Shown here one piece after another: positions 21,301 to 62,065 of a DNA stretch of 64,000 nt. The first letter of the stretch is position 1. Every line of letters begins with the position of its first letter. Both the position numbers and the translations under genes were made by a program. Origin of the DNA: Gorsachius magnificus (lineage: Eukaryota > Chordata > Aves > Pelecaniformes > Ardeidae); contig CM067081.1 of assembly GCA_034008185.1 (NCBI GenBank), forward strand, positions 81,426,765 to 81,490,764, in the 5' to 3' direction. The notes beneath the pieces are model-generated. The model saw only the letters and a list, made by a program, of their open reading frames with translations. It did no database searches and had not been told where the DNA came from.

Positions 21301-23862
21301 CTTGCCAACGCTTTCAGCACAAGAGTTCCCAGAAGTTTGTTTATGTAGCAGGGGGAGCTGCCTTGTGCAGGCGAGCAGTCTGAACTGCATGTTCTTGACG
21401 GGTCCTTCTTCCCTGTATGGGAAGAATAGGTTGAAGTAATCGATCTGCAAATATCACAGCATTACAGATAATAGCATGGTCTATTCCTTTCACCTCATTT
21501 CATCTTCCCATTCCAGTCCTCGCTCATGGTTTACAACTCAAGGTCCACTTGCAACTTCAGCTCCCTGGTACCAGCCACAGCGTCCCACCTTCAGACTCTC
21601 ATTCCCCTTAGTAAATGTAGGAGTGTGCTCCCATCTGTTTGGCTAAGTACTGCTGTTCTCAGTTGTCACTCCTCTTAACTCCTGCTTTTTAAATTGCCTC
21701 AATCCTGTGGCAGCTTATTTGGGCTCAGCAGCGCCGTGTGGGGCACTTGCTCTGCATTTGGTTTCTTTCCCTGGGCTGTGACTCTCTTGCTTGATTCTCT
21801 TTCAGACAAACGTGCCACGGTGCTTAGAGGTTACTTGATTTCCACGTTTAAAAGTGCTCCTATAGAATTATAATGGTGACCTGCTGGTTGCCTATAAGAT
21901 AATGCTTTTCTCAGCTGCTTGTGCTGAGCATCTTGTTACTTGAGGATTCAAGTAAAACAGTTGAAAATGGAAAGAGGGGGAAAAAAAAAGTGCAGTAAAT
22001 AAAGGGGGCTGAGCAGAGCAGCAGGGGGTATGGACAGTTGATTAAAAGCTTATCTGCCATGTTTTTGCCTGTTCCGGTTACAGAATTGGGAAATTTCCTC
22101 ACAGATTCAAAGGTCCAAATTCTCTACTTGTGAAATCCCCATTTCTGTACCTGATGGAGGAAAGTGGGTAGCAGTTGTTAGCACCGTGCTAGCCTCATCA
22201 GTGACCTGCAAAAGTTATCTTGTGTCTGTCAAAGAGCTACAGGCTCTGCAGGGTCAGTTCTACAAAACCCCTAAAGTCTGTATCTGTTCCCATTTTTCTT
22301 ATGTGTTTTCATGTGGTTTTTTTCTTTCTTTCTTGCAACCCCCTATTATCTGGGGTTTTTTTAGGCTTGCCATTTCAGATTACAAACCCTAGGTACTCTC
22401 TGGAAGACCCTGTTTCCCAGGAACCTACTTTAGGATGGATGGGATTAATCACTCTTTAGAGCAACACTTTGTTCAGTGATGTAGAAGCGCACGGCTGCCT
22501 CCTCCAGCAGGACCCTCCTGCCCGGCCACCGGAGCCCAGCCACGCACCCTCACACTGTCTTTCTCTGTCTCTAGAGGCAGCCTAGGTGGTTCTTACAGTC
22601 CAGACACCAAACTTTAGGATAGCTGTAGTTAATTTGGATGAATCTAACCCCCTGTGCCTAAACTACTTCATCTAATAGATTCTCATGCTGCTAAAGGCTC
22701 CTCTCAGCAGGAATGATGTCAGCTATTTCTGGAGCATGTCATATTAGTGACTACTTTGGGACCTGACCTTTAAGGGAGGCAACAGTCATTTTTGCATGTA
22801 GCCAGATGTTGCTGAGCTCTCTGTGGGAAAGAGAAGTATGGTGGTTGTGAGTTAACTTCTTCATGCTTTGCTTATGTGCATTGCATCAACAAGGTACACT
22901 TTCCAGGGCTTTGGAGCAATGGGCATGGATGTTTCTCTGCTTTCATACCTGTGATGTGTAAAACCAGGGAGCACGTCCCCAAAAACTCCTGGGCTGAAAA
23001 CTTCCACTCAACCTGTGTGCCACACTCTGCTTATTTCACAGCCTACTTTGTTCTCCTTTTTAACTAGCAAATGCTTCTGGTAGCTGCTTGTTATGATTTG
23101 GGGATAGGTATCTTTGTGTTTCCTCTTGTTTCTAGCAGAACATGTAATAGCTGTTTTCCTCCCTGCTTTCTTAAAAGCAAATTTGGAAAGTTTGTATATG
23201 GGACAGAAGGTAACCACTCAGGTTCTTCCAAGAATAGTCCTGCTCCTAACCCTTGAGAAGCAAACTTGAAGGAGACACTGCATTTCCAGACCTGACGCAG
23301 AGTAGACATACTGTGATCTCAAGCTTTGCCTTCTGAGCAGTGGATGGAAAGCATATCAGGGCAGGGAGGGAGCTTTGAGCATGCAAAACTAGAAAACACC
23401 GCAGTGTTATGACTAATGGTGCCATGGAAAATCTGGAGTTCGTGATGAATGGTAAAGTCTAGTGTATTATCATTTGTTTTCTGAGCTGGTGACCTTGCCT
23501 ACTTGATAACCTCCGTGCAGGCAGGGAACAATTTCTGGCGTGATATCAGGATGTATCATTACAGAAGATGTCCAGAAACACCCTGGGATCTGGGGGTCTG
23601 TTTTCAGGAAAGCTGGTATTTCTGCACTTGGACACTGTGCTCTTTGTATGTGCTTTTTAGGGTTTGCTAAGCTGCAAAGTAGTCTTCAGTAAAATACTTT
23701 TTCTATTGGCAAAACATAGATTTCAGTAGGTGCCCACCAGGACTGCTGACTCATGTTCTCTTGACTTTGTGGTTTGTGGAGGTATTTTGGAAAACTTGAT
23801 TCTGAAATGTCTGGCAAAGCTGCATGAATTTATTGACAGACTTGTTTTTCCTTTACATACAG
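12310..23862 (+). other. Probable CLCN4 5' intron (non-coding)
   Basis: About 11.5 kb without a recognisable coding exon. Composition changes along it. A T-rich part lies at 13,040-13,085, and a GC-rich, CpG-containing block spans about 13,740-15,100 with a G-quadruplex motif. A second GC-rich part covers about 16,130-16,770. From about 18.5 kb it is ordinary AT-rich DNA. Several ORFs of 60-190 codons in the GC-rich parts show no family features and are taken as chance. Further 5' UTR exons could be hidden here, for example after acceptor-like sites at 15,324 and 19,244. Confidence 0.45.
14401..14419 (+). promoter_or_regulatory. G-quadruplex motif
   Basis: Four G-runs of 3, 3, 7 and 3 bases separated by single bases T, A and C (GGGTGGGAGGGGGGGCGGG). 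Single-base loops favour a very stable parallel quadruplex. It sits in the GC-rich block upstream of the CLCN4 coding exons, on the coding strand. Confidence 0.8.
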
Positions 23863-23870
23863 ACCCTAAT

Positions 23871-51537
<27,667 letters not shown>

Positions 51538-54500
51538 GCCGGTAAAGGAAGAAGAAAGTAACCCCAAAGGAATCCCTTCTAGATTAACACAAAGGCTATG
51601 TTTGGTGTTTCATTTTGTTTAAAGAGAAAAAGTAACGTGTATGAGGAATGGCCCAATATGCCTCTGACAGAGGGATTGGATGCAGGATGGCACTTACTTA
51701 ATGAGGAAGGCAGTTTAGAAGCTCCGAGCAGCTGCAGACATCGAGCTGTGTTTGCTTAATGAGATTCCCCACAGCCCAGTTGGAGCGTTGGTGGGTGTAA
51801 GCGGCGTAGTGCTTAGAGGCAGAGTCAGCAGTGCCAGTGGGATGTATCAACGTTCGCAGTAACTCTCGAGGCAGGTGTGAAGACTAGCAGACGATGTTTA
51901 TGTATAAGCCGTTAACAGATATAAAGATTTGTGTTCCAAACTAGAGAGTGTATATGAGTAGCGTCAGTTGGTTTTGTTACTGAAATCATTGCTATTTATT
52001 TGCTACTGAATTATACCATTTTCATGAGGGGAAAAAAAGGTCATATTTTAAAATGAAAAATTTTGTCATCCTCATTTATTTTTGTAAAAGTTAAGTGAAT
52101 CAGGACTGAAGTTAAAGGAGCAAGAATACACTTCAACTCACTTTGAAACGTCGTGTCCCCTGCTCTCTGCTTTGGTCCTTTGAATTTTATACAGTTTAGC
52201 ATTTCTGTCAATCAGCTTCCTTTTATTAATGTTGGAATGTGACTTATTTGTAAGGCTTTATTATTTCTCTATGCAATTTTGCATACAGGTACTGTAATAC
52301 TTAGTATTATGTGGTTTGCTGTAACAATAGGAAAAAACATAGAATCCTGTGGAGGAATTCAAAGGCACCGAAGGGAGACTGGTATTCAGCTCTCATCAAT
52401 GTTAGCTGACAAGAGATTGAATCCCTCACATGTCTCCCCTTGTGTACATCATCATTTTTCACAAACTAATGAAGTTCTGCATTGATTCCTGATTCTCCAT
52501 TTAGTTCATCATTGCTATTTCTTGGCATTTGTCTGCACTTGCCAGGAGATTGCTGAAGTTAATTCAACAGTCACAGACATTTATTCTGTAGCAGATCTAC
52601 TCTTTATGCATCTGCCAGTCACAGGGCTGTGGAATCCATCTCCACAACACTGTGGCTGGATAAGATCAAAGGGACCGAGAATGCAAAAAACTATAGCAAA
52701 GCTTTAATTATTGATCTGTTTGCAGCAAGAACACAGGATTTAACAGCCCCCAGAAGGGACCTCCAAGTCACTCAGGTAAAAATACTAAATTTTCCTAAAC
52801 CCTTGTTCTGCTCGTATGTGAGATGCACAGAGCAACATTGTCCATGTTAATATACTAGCACTTTACCGCTATCAGTAACAGAAGACCAAATTACTACTCT
52901 CAGTAACACATAATCCACACTGCCCAGTGTTTGCTTTATAACTATAAGCTTAAAGATTGTAGAGAGGTTGCATCCTAACTTAGATGCCCTGAATACCCTT
53001 CGGACCCTCTGAGAATCTGGACCCTTCATTTAGGCATCTAAGAACTCTGGTATTTTTGTTCAATTTCATACAGATACTCGTAGCTCAAGTCCATTGTGTC
53101 CAGATGGTCTTCACGGACAGAAATGAGGGGAGTCCTTTCATGCCAGAAGAGCCTGTTTCTTACTCCAGGCAAAAGCCAGACTGTTGATCCAACTTGTGGG
53201 CAATGTGCATGATTATTGTGCCCCTGAACTGAGATGACTAGCCAGGTGCACCCTAGTTAGATGCCTGAAGTTACATGTCACAAATTCCTCCTCTTATCTC
53301 CAGTGACCCTGCTTCCTTCTGGCACATGTCCCACTGCATTCACACAAAGTACAGCCCAAATTGTTTAAGTAAAAGAAACGGAAGTAAAGGGATAATTTTA
53401 ATCTGCTAAGTACTCCATTTAACAATAGTGTTTGTAACAGACTGACATAAATATATGTAGCTCTGGCCAAAGCTCATAAATATTGCAGTGTATACTTTTT
53501 GTTAACTGAACATCTGCAGTACAATGTCTTATTAAAGGGATATTGTTAAAACTATGTAAACTACAAAAGTGAGCGACCCTTTCCTTCTGAAAATAGGAAA
53601 TACAACATAATATTGTTGTTTCTTATGTTTTTCTGTGAAGCTGTCATCAACCAAAGTAAAAAAAACCCAACCAAGTCAACAACCAAGCTCATAAACATTG
53701 GATTCCCTCATTGGAACAGAGACGACGTCATAAAATCAGTGTATTCCCACAACTAAACCCAAAAGGGGCTTAGTATGAATGTCAGTCCTGCCCAAAACTA
53801 GAATTTAAGGGATTTGGACTAAGATAAATAGGCTGGCTTTTGAGGGCAATCTTGTTCTGAAATTAAAACTGCAGGACTGTGTTCTACTTTTCACTTTTAT
53901 AGCTCTTAATGATAATACATACATGTTTGAGGAACTCTTTCTCCATCTTCCTTTATGTTTGCATAGGAAAGAAGGGTGTATATTCTCACAACTTGGACAC
54001 TAAAATACTCTTTTGCTGTTAAGCCAAGAGAAATAAATTGAGAAGTGAATTTATCTGCTATCTGAAATCAAACTCAAGGCTTCATGTATGTCAGGGAAAA
54101 GGAGAGATCTAAAGCATTTGTTAGCCAAGGAAATTCCAGTCTGTGCTGCATTGGCATGTAGTCCATGGCACAGCTAACTCTGAAAAGCATTAATAGTACT
54201 GAGGGCAATGTTTGCCAACAGGAACGAGGATGGTATATCAATGCTGAAAAAATTGTCGTTTCCTGAGAAAAAGACACTGAGTCACCTAATGGAGGTTAAA
54301 CTGGCCATGAATACAAACTCACTTGGATATTGACTTGGGTTATCAGCTTAAAGTCCATCCGTGGCTATGCATAGGCATAAACTTCTGTGGCTAATTCTCA
54401 TTAATACCCAGAGGCCTGATCCACTAAAACTAACAGTCGGCCCTGTGATAGTCTGTTGCCTGCTCTTATCAGACTGCATGTAAGGAGCCTTCAGGGCTTA

Positions 54501-55735
54501 AGAACAGGATTAATAAAACTAGCATGGTGGTTTCTAAGAAACAACAACAGAAGGAACTGAGAATTATGCACTTATGGTGGGTGCCATTTGACCCCGGGAC
54601 TACCCTCCAAGCAGAAGGCAGGTAAATGGGGGTCCAGCTCTTATCTATCAACCATGTTCCTCTTCAGATGGAATGGTTTAAATATCTGAGGGGTCAAGGA
54701 AAAAAGCTTTGGTTGTGTAACTGCACGTGGGTGTTTAGACTGCTGCTCCTTGTTCAGAATGTATTAAACCCCCTTAGGGCAGAGCCAGATACCTAGCTCT
54801 ACAGAAATGGTGTAGCCATAGCTAACTTCAGCTGTTTGACATAATCAAGGCTGAGGTGATGCTAGAATGACAAGAAGGGGTATGAAACTGGACAGACTTT
54901 GCTAATTAGAAAACTTAGCACTTCAGACACTTCCAGAGATGGTAATTGGCTGCAAGTCTTTCCGTTGAATTTCCTCCATGCTACAATCTTCATTGCTCTT
55001 TTAGCTTGAGTGGCTGAATGGGGAACACTCTTAAGATAAATTAATAACATACTTTTCTCAAAAAATGCAGTTCTGATGTAACGATTTGATGTATTTCCCC
55101 ATTATCAGTCACTGGTTTCCATCTGTATTTGCAAATATGTCTCAGAAGTTACTGAATAGACTCCAGGAGGCATAGATCTCAGCCTTAAGTATTTGTTTGA
55201 ATTTTTAGAGCTCAAGATAGTCACGTAGCCTGATCAATCTGAGAGTTACCTAAGTACTTTAGTATATCATGTTCACTTTATGCAACCTCAGTTCAATCCT
55301 TGTGTTCAAGCAGTTGGACTTGGAAGATGTCAAAGAAACAAGAAACAAAAATCTTTAAACAATGCAAGTTCAGTATTGCACCTTTGTTTTGCATGAACTG
55401 TGTTACAGTTACATTCAGCTTCCAACGTGTACTTGAAGCAATCTGTACCATAAAATTTGTTATTCAAGTACAGAACATGGATGACATTAGCCAGACCCTT
55501 TGGCTGTCACAGTGATACTAATTATTAATTCTTATGCTTTGATGAAGCAGGGAAAGAATGTTTAAGAATTACAGGTGACCCACTGATTCCGTGTTGGAAT
55601 GACACTATAATTATGAATATTGTTTTGCTTTGGCCTTGGTTTTTTTTAATTGTAGAAAACAGTATATATGTTGCACCTTATCAAAAACAATGTTTGGACT
55701 CTATTTTTTAAATAAAACTGACTTACAGTACTGGA
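51538..55735 (+). other. CLCN4: CLCN4 3' UTR (inferred extent)
   Basis: Non-coding DNA after the CLCN4 stop, with AU-rich words such as ATTTATTT at about 51,994-52,001 and 52,074-52,081. AATAAA hexamers occur at 54,032-54,037 and 54,514-54,519. The best terminal site is at 55,711. About 4.2 kb would be a long UTR, as is usual for mammalian CLCN4. The extent is inferred. Confidence 0.55.
55711..55716 (+). terminator. Candidate CLCN4 polyadenylation signal
   Basis: AATAAA in TTTTTTAAATAAAACTGACT, followed within 30-45 bases by a T/GT-rich stretch (TTTCTTGAATGTCTTCTTATT). Upstream T-rich DNA fits a terminal polyadenylation region. Confidence 0.55.
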
Positions 55736-58700
55736 AACATTTCTTGAATGTCTTCTTATTAATTGGAGAAGGATTTCACTTAGTGTCTCTGCATGATTTT
55801 GATGTTTCCTTTTCCCACCTACCGGGATAACTCAAGCCTGATGAATGATTTAGGATGTCTAATTCAGTTATGGTCTAGCTAATATTAAGTAGGGAGTTAG
55901 TAAAGTTCATGCAGTGGACTTCAAAGTATCAGCCTTAACAGTTGGCTGGTTTATTTTCAGAGAGAAATGTTTTTTTCTTTAACATCAAATCTGTTATTGA
56001 ACAAATCTAAAAAGAGAAGAAAAAAATTTCTGCTACCAAATTGCTCTGTTTGCAATAATCATGAAGCTTCTTTAAAGCTAGATGTTGCAAAGCCCTTGTG
56101 ATTTCAGTTTTTGTATGCATTTTTCAGTTGCACTTTGAGAGCTAAGCTCAAAGACTGATGATAGCAGGTTCAATCATACCCATTTAATTGGATGAAACAT
56201 CGCTTAAATCTCTGTCAGAGGCTAAATTTTAGGTAGCAGCTAAGAATATGGGCTTCATCCTGATTAACATACTAACCAAGCAAGTAGAAAAGCACTATGG
56301 CTTTGTGCAAATGAGACATTGATCAATGGTTTAGCCAAACGAAGCACTACAGGTTTCAGGATATGCTCCAGAGAACAAGTTTGATATAATTGATATATCA
56401 GCAACATCCTAGTTTAAGTTAAATTACTCATTTCAGAAGCTGGTGCTGGAGTCCCAGGACGTCAAGCTGCTTCCATGGTTTGCTGTGGCCCTAACATGGC
56501 CCAAATCACGTACTGAAAAGCCAGGAGGCATCAGGCATGCAGCAACTTAAATAAGTAGTAATAGTTCCTGTAGTTTGCAGTTGGTCACAAGGGACTGAGC
56601 CTTAGACCTACCTGTCATCACTTGTGATGGCCGAACTGAGAAATGGAAGGGAAAATGTTGCGAGGAATTCAGCACTGCCCTGTCACAGCTGTGCACCATG
56701 TACCCTGGCCTAGGTCCTCATTTCGTCAAAACCAAATAGCCTATTGCCATCCACGTGCCTTTTTGCTCCTTTAGGAGGCTCTACTTCCCCATATATTTCC
56801 TACAAGCAATATTGTTCCCCTGTGTTGTCCTGCTCCTCTACTCCAAATGTGATCTTGCTTCCAAGTCCTGTCCACTGCGGTGGCTCAGATGCCCAGCAAG
56901 TGCAGTTTCACAGACACTGTGTCCCACACAAGGAAGGTGTACCCCTCTCACAGCATATGGGATTTTGTATTGCTCCCTGCTGGAGGACATGGCAAACAGT
57001 GTTACTGGTGCTGGTATGCTGCACTGAGTTTTTTGATTGATATTTGGCTTGCTATCTTAATGCAATTTCCAGAATTTCTGGATTTTCCAGAAAAATACCT
57101 GCTGCATTTGCACAGATCAGTCTAAACCTGTTCACTGTCTCAACCAGTAACTAGTGAATTCACAGTGAAGGCAAGCAGGAGCCAGGACATGAGTGTGAGA
57201 ACTGTATCCTGAAGCAGTTACAAGCTCTTAGGCAGAATTGCTGACCTATAGCTGCAGCATTTCGCCAACTCCGCATCCCTCCTTTAATCTTTCTTGCATT
57301 CTGAGCATAATTAATGTGCTCAGTTTGAGCATACTTACTTATAAACATGATTTGAGCACAGTTGATGATGTCAACCCTTGCTATCCTCAGAATTATCTTG
57401 TATAATCAGGGTCAAAACAATCTCAGTGTTCTTACAGGTACAGTGCTTTCCCCAGCCACAGCAGTTAACTGGTTAGGAAGATGCTACCATATGTAACAGC
57501 CAGATTGAGGAGAGTCAGTATTTGGCACTTCAGCTGTGTTTCAGTTGACAAATGAGTCTGCATCCTGAAAAATCAGTGCACGGCTCTTTGCGGGGATTTT
57601 CAAAGCCCTTACAGGGTCCATTTCCTGGCTTGCACATTCGGAGCAACCTCTGTGTGGGCCAGCCGTCATTATAGAATACATACCCTACACATTAACCAGC
57701 CTTTCTTAATCCACAAAGATTCAGTAAAGGGCACAGAAAAAATGTGCAGATTGCTCAGGAAGCTAGACAGCCAACCATATTGGCTAGGAAAAGTCATTCC
57801 GTTGTCTCAAAGTTATGTCCACAGAGGCATCTAACTCTCAGGATAACTATCCCCTGAGAAGTGTGCACTGGCTAGTTTCATCGCTAGGATGGAATAATAC
57901 CTAAAATAAAGCTAAAATAGTGTGCGTTTCTATCGCGTACAACTGATGTTATCGGTTTTCTTTCCTAATGTGTTCTTTGAAATAAGCTCGTTCTTTCAGA
58001 AGTTGCTAGTGGGAACTGGACTGTGACTGTGCTGCACACCATTTGATGTGGAGTGCTGCAAGGCTGGTGTTTCAAATGCCAGCTGACTGTTTCTCCCTTG
58101 ATAAATGCAGTAGAAATGAGTGGCTGCAATAATTGTGCCTTGGGAAAAGACCATTCCAAATAATTAAAAAGTGAGATGAACTGTAGTTCTCTACTTCTGA
58201 AGTTCACCACCAGGTAACATGGAAAGGTATTTCCCCATTATGAAGCCTTATGATTTATATATTTATGTTTAGATCATTAAAAAGTTGCATTTTTCCTAGA
58301 GACAAATGTTACTCACCTAACCCTCAGATTAGAAGACCATTAGGCTCAAAAATATCTGAATGAATTAGAGGGGACAACCAGAATCTTGAAGTCCCCAAGC
58401 CTGAGAAAAGAGACACCTAAGCTCTGGTGCAATTCGGATATGAGGTGTAGGACACAAACTACCAAAGGCCCCAGGATGGCCCCGCTCAACACTGAGTTCC
58501 AGGAAAAAAAGCACGAGGGGTGCCATCACCAGCCCTTTCGCTTTTCACAGTAGCCTCATGGTTAGAGATTCTTGGGATCTGGTAGGGCTGCGATCTGGTT
58601 ATAACACTAGGTAAATGTCCTAATCCCCACAATACAGATCTTCTAGGTGTTGAGTGGCACCTGACCTCCTGATGTAAGCACAGCTCACTTCCTTACCCTG

Positions 58701-61429
58701 GCACAGCTCCTTTTTTTGCTAACTGCTGCTCTGGCTGGCTTTCTGGCTTTTTTGGCTTTTTTTCATTTGCAGACTTCTTAGAGATATCTCAGCTGGCCAT
58801 TCTGAGTGATGTTGAGATGCAGACTCTGTATCTTGATTTTTACAGGGAACTTAGGCCCCTGTTTATACTTTCATAATTACCATACTGGGGTGGCCCATCA
58901 CATTTTTAGGCCTTGCTGTAGTCTGAACATGGTACCTGTCTTCATGTAAGTACAGTTACAAGAACAGAATGGACAAAGTCTGAGTTTGCCTCTGTAAAAT
59001 TCCTCACTTTTGAAAAACCTGTTTTCCAGACTGCTAAATAGTTGGTTTGCAGTTTCTGATTCCTTAAGGTATTTCGCTGGCAAAGGATATTCAAATGGTT
59101 GAAAAAAACCTCAACAAAGCAAGCCAAAAACCAGAATGCCTAACAGCCATTTCTCATTGACCAGAATATTTAATCTTCATCTATGCAGTCACTGCTTGAA
59201 ACCAATCATCAATTGCATTGTTGTAGTAATTCATGATTTTTAATCTGTCCTACACTTAAGCACCTGTTTCATCATATTACTTATTCAATTAACTAATTCA
59301 AGTGGTACTATATTTAGAGGTGAACAAAAGTATAAACACAGTCTGGCTGAAGGTTTTCCACAATGTAGATAATCAACACTGAATCTGAATTACGTTTTGG
59401 CCACATCTCAACTTTTAAGGAATGCTACCACAAAGCACTAATCACAGGAGCACAAGGAATAAGTTGTAATCTCCACTGCACCTCTCCTTTCCAAGCCTGT
59501 GGGAACGAACGTACACGAAACCATTCCCTTTCTGTCTGCCAAGCCAGGTTTGGGGAATAGAAATCCCTGGACTTTCAACAGCTACAGCAACTCCTGTTTA
59601 GTAAATCGTGCCGTGCCAGACTGCCTCTTTCCAGATACACAGACACCGTTCCAAGTGTACCAGTTTTCCCTCTGCGTAAGAGTAACCAGGTAGGGCAGGT
59701 AACTAATTTCCCCGTCTCTCTCCCCCCTTTTCTCACTTCCCTGCTCTGCTCCAAACGCTTCTGCCTTTCTCCTCATTCAGCCTCCAGTCCCAGCCCTCTC
59801 TGCCTCCCTGCTACAGCTTTTCTGTAATAACCCCCAAAACCCCAAAGAAATCAACACATCTGCTCTTTCTGTTGAAGCAGGACTACTGTGCAGAATGCAA
59901 ATTTGCCAAGAACAGTGTCATTAACTAAGCAGTAGTCTAGTTCCCAGCATTATTTCTACTGAATAAACATTCAGTGCTGGTGAACTGTAAAAGACAAGCT
60001 GTTGAGGGACCAGGACCAGAAGCCAGCTTGCTCCTCTGGTGGCCTGGTACATACAGACCACAGTAACAGATTCCTTCTCATTTGCTCCGTGTTATACTCC
60101 TGGCTTCTTGGTGTTCAAGCTTCAACAATATAGGTGGAGAGGGGGAATTATTCCCTTGCCAAGATACCTTTTTCTTGGGATAGTACCCCATTCATGAGGC
60201 TATGCAGTATTTTGCCTCTCTTACTGAAGTTGTTTCATTCTCCTTGAAAATATCCATTAGACCGGGGACTAAACCAGACTTTTTGGCAGTGGTTACATTT
60301 TTCACCGGATGGAGAGACAAGTACTGAACCCAAAGCTTCTGCTTCCCTCAGGGATGCTTGAAACCATCAAGATGTTTGTGTTTGAGAGATAAGTCTGTGT
60401 GTGCAGGGAAACAAGGGAATCGTGAGAAGTGGCTGGTGTAAGTGCCAAACCCAGACCTTGTGAGATCCAGCTGGACATTCAGCCCAGAGTAAGACCTGTG
60501 GAGAGGTAAAGTTGAATGCACATCCATCCTCCACGTTTCTGCCAGGCAGTACCCCACCAAGACAACCAGCAGCTGCAATTTCTATGTAGGTGCCCAGAGT
60601 TACACCAGACATCATACAGGAAGCATAAACCCTTCACATCAGTCTGTTAACGCTGACCATCCTCTCCGGTGTAAAAACCTCCATCAGCTGTGATTGATAG
60701 ACATGGAGGGAGTGAGGGGAAAGACTAATAAGTTTTGCTATGGCAAAGGGGCATGCTGGAGCACCGGCAGATGCCTGGTGGCCAGCCCCTCACAGACAAG
60801 TGCGGGACCTGCCACAGGATCTTCTGTAGATCACACAGTGTGGTGCCACAAAAGGGTGAGCCCTCTCTGCCCACCCCCTCATGGAAGTTTACTCTTTCTT
60901 AAATGGAGAATTGCAACTCACTACTGACACAAGGTAAAGGATAAGAAACAAGCAGCTGACCCTTTCCACCCCTGCCCCTCCCAGGGTAATGCCTTCATCC
61001 TGTATGCTCCCTCAGCAACATATTTATTCATTCACTTGGCTCCTGACACAAAGACCCTCCAGCAAAGCCTGACCTGCACCACTCCCTTCCCTGGAACTGC
61101 TGGCACACCCAGCCTCACGCACCGAAGCACCGGGGGGGCTCTTCTCCACCTAGAGAAACATGCAACAGAAGTCGGAGCAGCAGTGCGGACACCTCCTCCC
61201 CAGCACAGCCGGAGGCCACCGCTGCCACCACCTCCTCCCATCTCCATTGTCCTGGCGCTGTAGGGCTCTGGGAACAGAAGTGCCCAGAGGAAAAGGTGGA
61301 GAAGTGCGATACTTGGCCAAGGATCCTCCCTGTTGGGACTGACCTTTTAGCGGGTCCTCAGACGGCCTGGCTGGCCATTTCCTTCCCACCACTCCTTCCT
61401 GCTCAGCTCACAGCTTGTCAGGGGAGGAG
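55736..61429. other. Intergenic region after CLCN4
   Basis: No exon of a known family was recognised on either strand; ORFs stay below 100 codons. A pyrimidine-rich tract lies at about 59,708-59,820. In mammals MID1 follows on the opposite strand, but no MID1 coding motif was seen here. Confidence 0.6.
59708..59820. repeat. Pyrimidine-rich tract
   Basis: Strong C/T bias on the plus strand over about 110 bases (runs such as GTCTCTCTCCCCCCTTTTCT). It is non-repetitive in unit and of no assigned function. Confidence 0.6.
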
Positions 61430-62065
61430 TATTCAGCGAGTAGCTAACCGCACCGCACCGCACAGCCATGCCAGGAGTCGCGGTTAGCTTATTTTCTTAC
61501 AGACGCACACTGGCCAGCCTTTCCCAGATCAATGGAAAGCCAGATCCATCGTTACCTCTACCGCAGCTCCATCTGCACCGAGCACCACTGGGCGATTTAT
61601 CACAGCAGCCAGCCACCGCCTATCCCCGTACCTTTCCCGGAGCGCCGAAAGGGCCCCGCACTGGTCTTCATATTTACATTTGCTATGCACTTCAAAGGGA
61701 TGATCTTACCCCTTGTGAGGGTTTTCAAGCACCAGAGGACACCTGAGGACACGGGTGCTCTCTGGTGCCTCGGAAGCAGCAGATGACGGTCCGAGCGCGC
61801 CTGCAGCACGCTGGGGTGATGCTCCCCTTACCCATGGCTGCACCCATTACTCAGCTTATTTTGTGATCCACTGGCTTGAGGTTCAGCCACAAATTATTTA
61901 TTCATCAGCGGCAGGGTAACGAGGAGGGGTTTGATTTAAGGGCTCCAGTGGGTTTGAGCCGCGGAGGCCCACCAGGTGGCATTCCAGCCCGCAGCATGGC
62001 GGCGGCTACAATGCTGGGCTGCAAGCCCTGCGCCGGCTGGCAAAGGCCATCGGGCCGCTGAGTTC
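61430..62065. promoter_or_regulatory. Intergenic CpG-rich block (CpG-island-like)
   Basis: GC-rich DNA with many CpG dinucleotides by eye, unlike the surrounding AT-rich intergenic DNA. It contains a perfect 10-bp inverted repeat (61,442-61,451 with 61,480-61,489), a CTCF-like site at 61,969 and a YY1-like ATGGCGGCGG at 61,996-62,005. It could be an unannotated promoter, an enhancer or an insulator; no associated coding exon is seen. Confidence 0.4.
61969..61982 (+). promoter_or_regulatory. CTCF-like motif
   Basis: CCACCAGGTGGCAT agrees with the CTCF core CCASYAGRKGGCRS at 13 of 14 positions (only the last base differs). It sits in a CpG-rich block between CLCN4 and the next gene, a usual place for an insulator. 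Binding is not shown by sequence alone. Confidence 0.5.

Noticed and set aside
23730..23870. In-frame upstream extension of the CLCN4 start exon
   Set aside because: Contains a clear polypyrimidine tract and AG acceptor 8 bases before the conserved ATG; the upstream part is intron, and the protein from 23,871 matches the known ClC-4 N-terminus.
61036..61263. Proline/threonine-rich ORF and overlapping glycine-rich antisense ORF
   Set aside because: Short, both strands open, GC-rich intergenic DNA; no domain.
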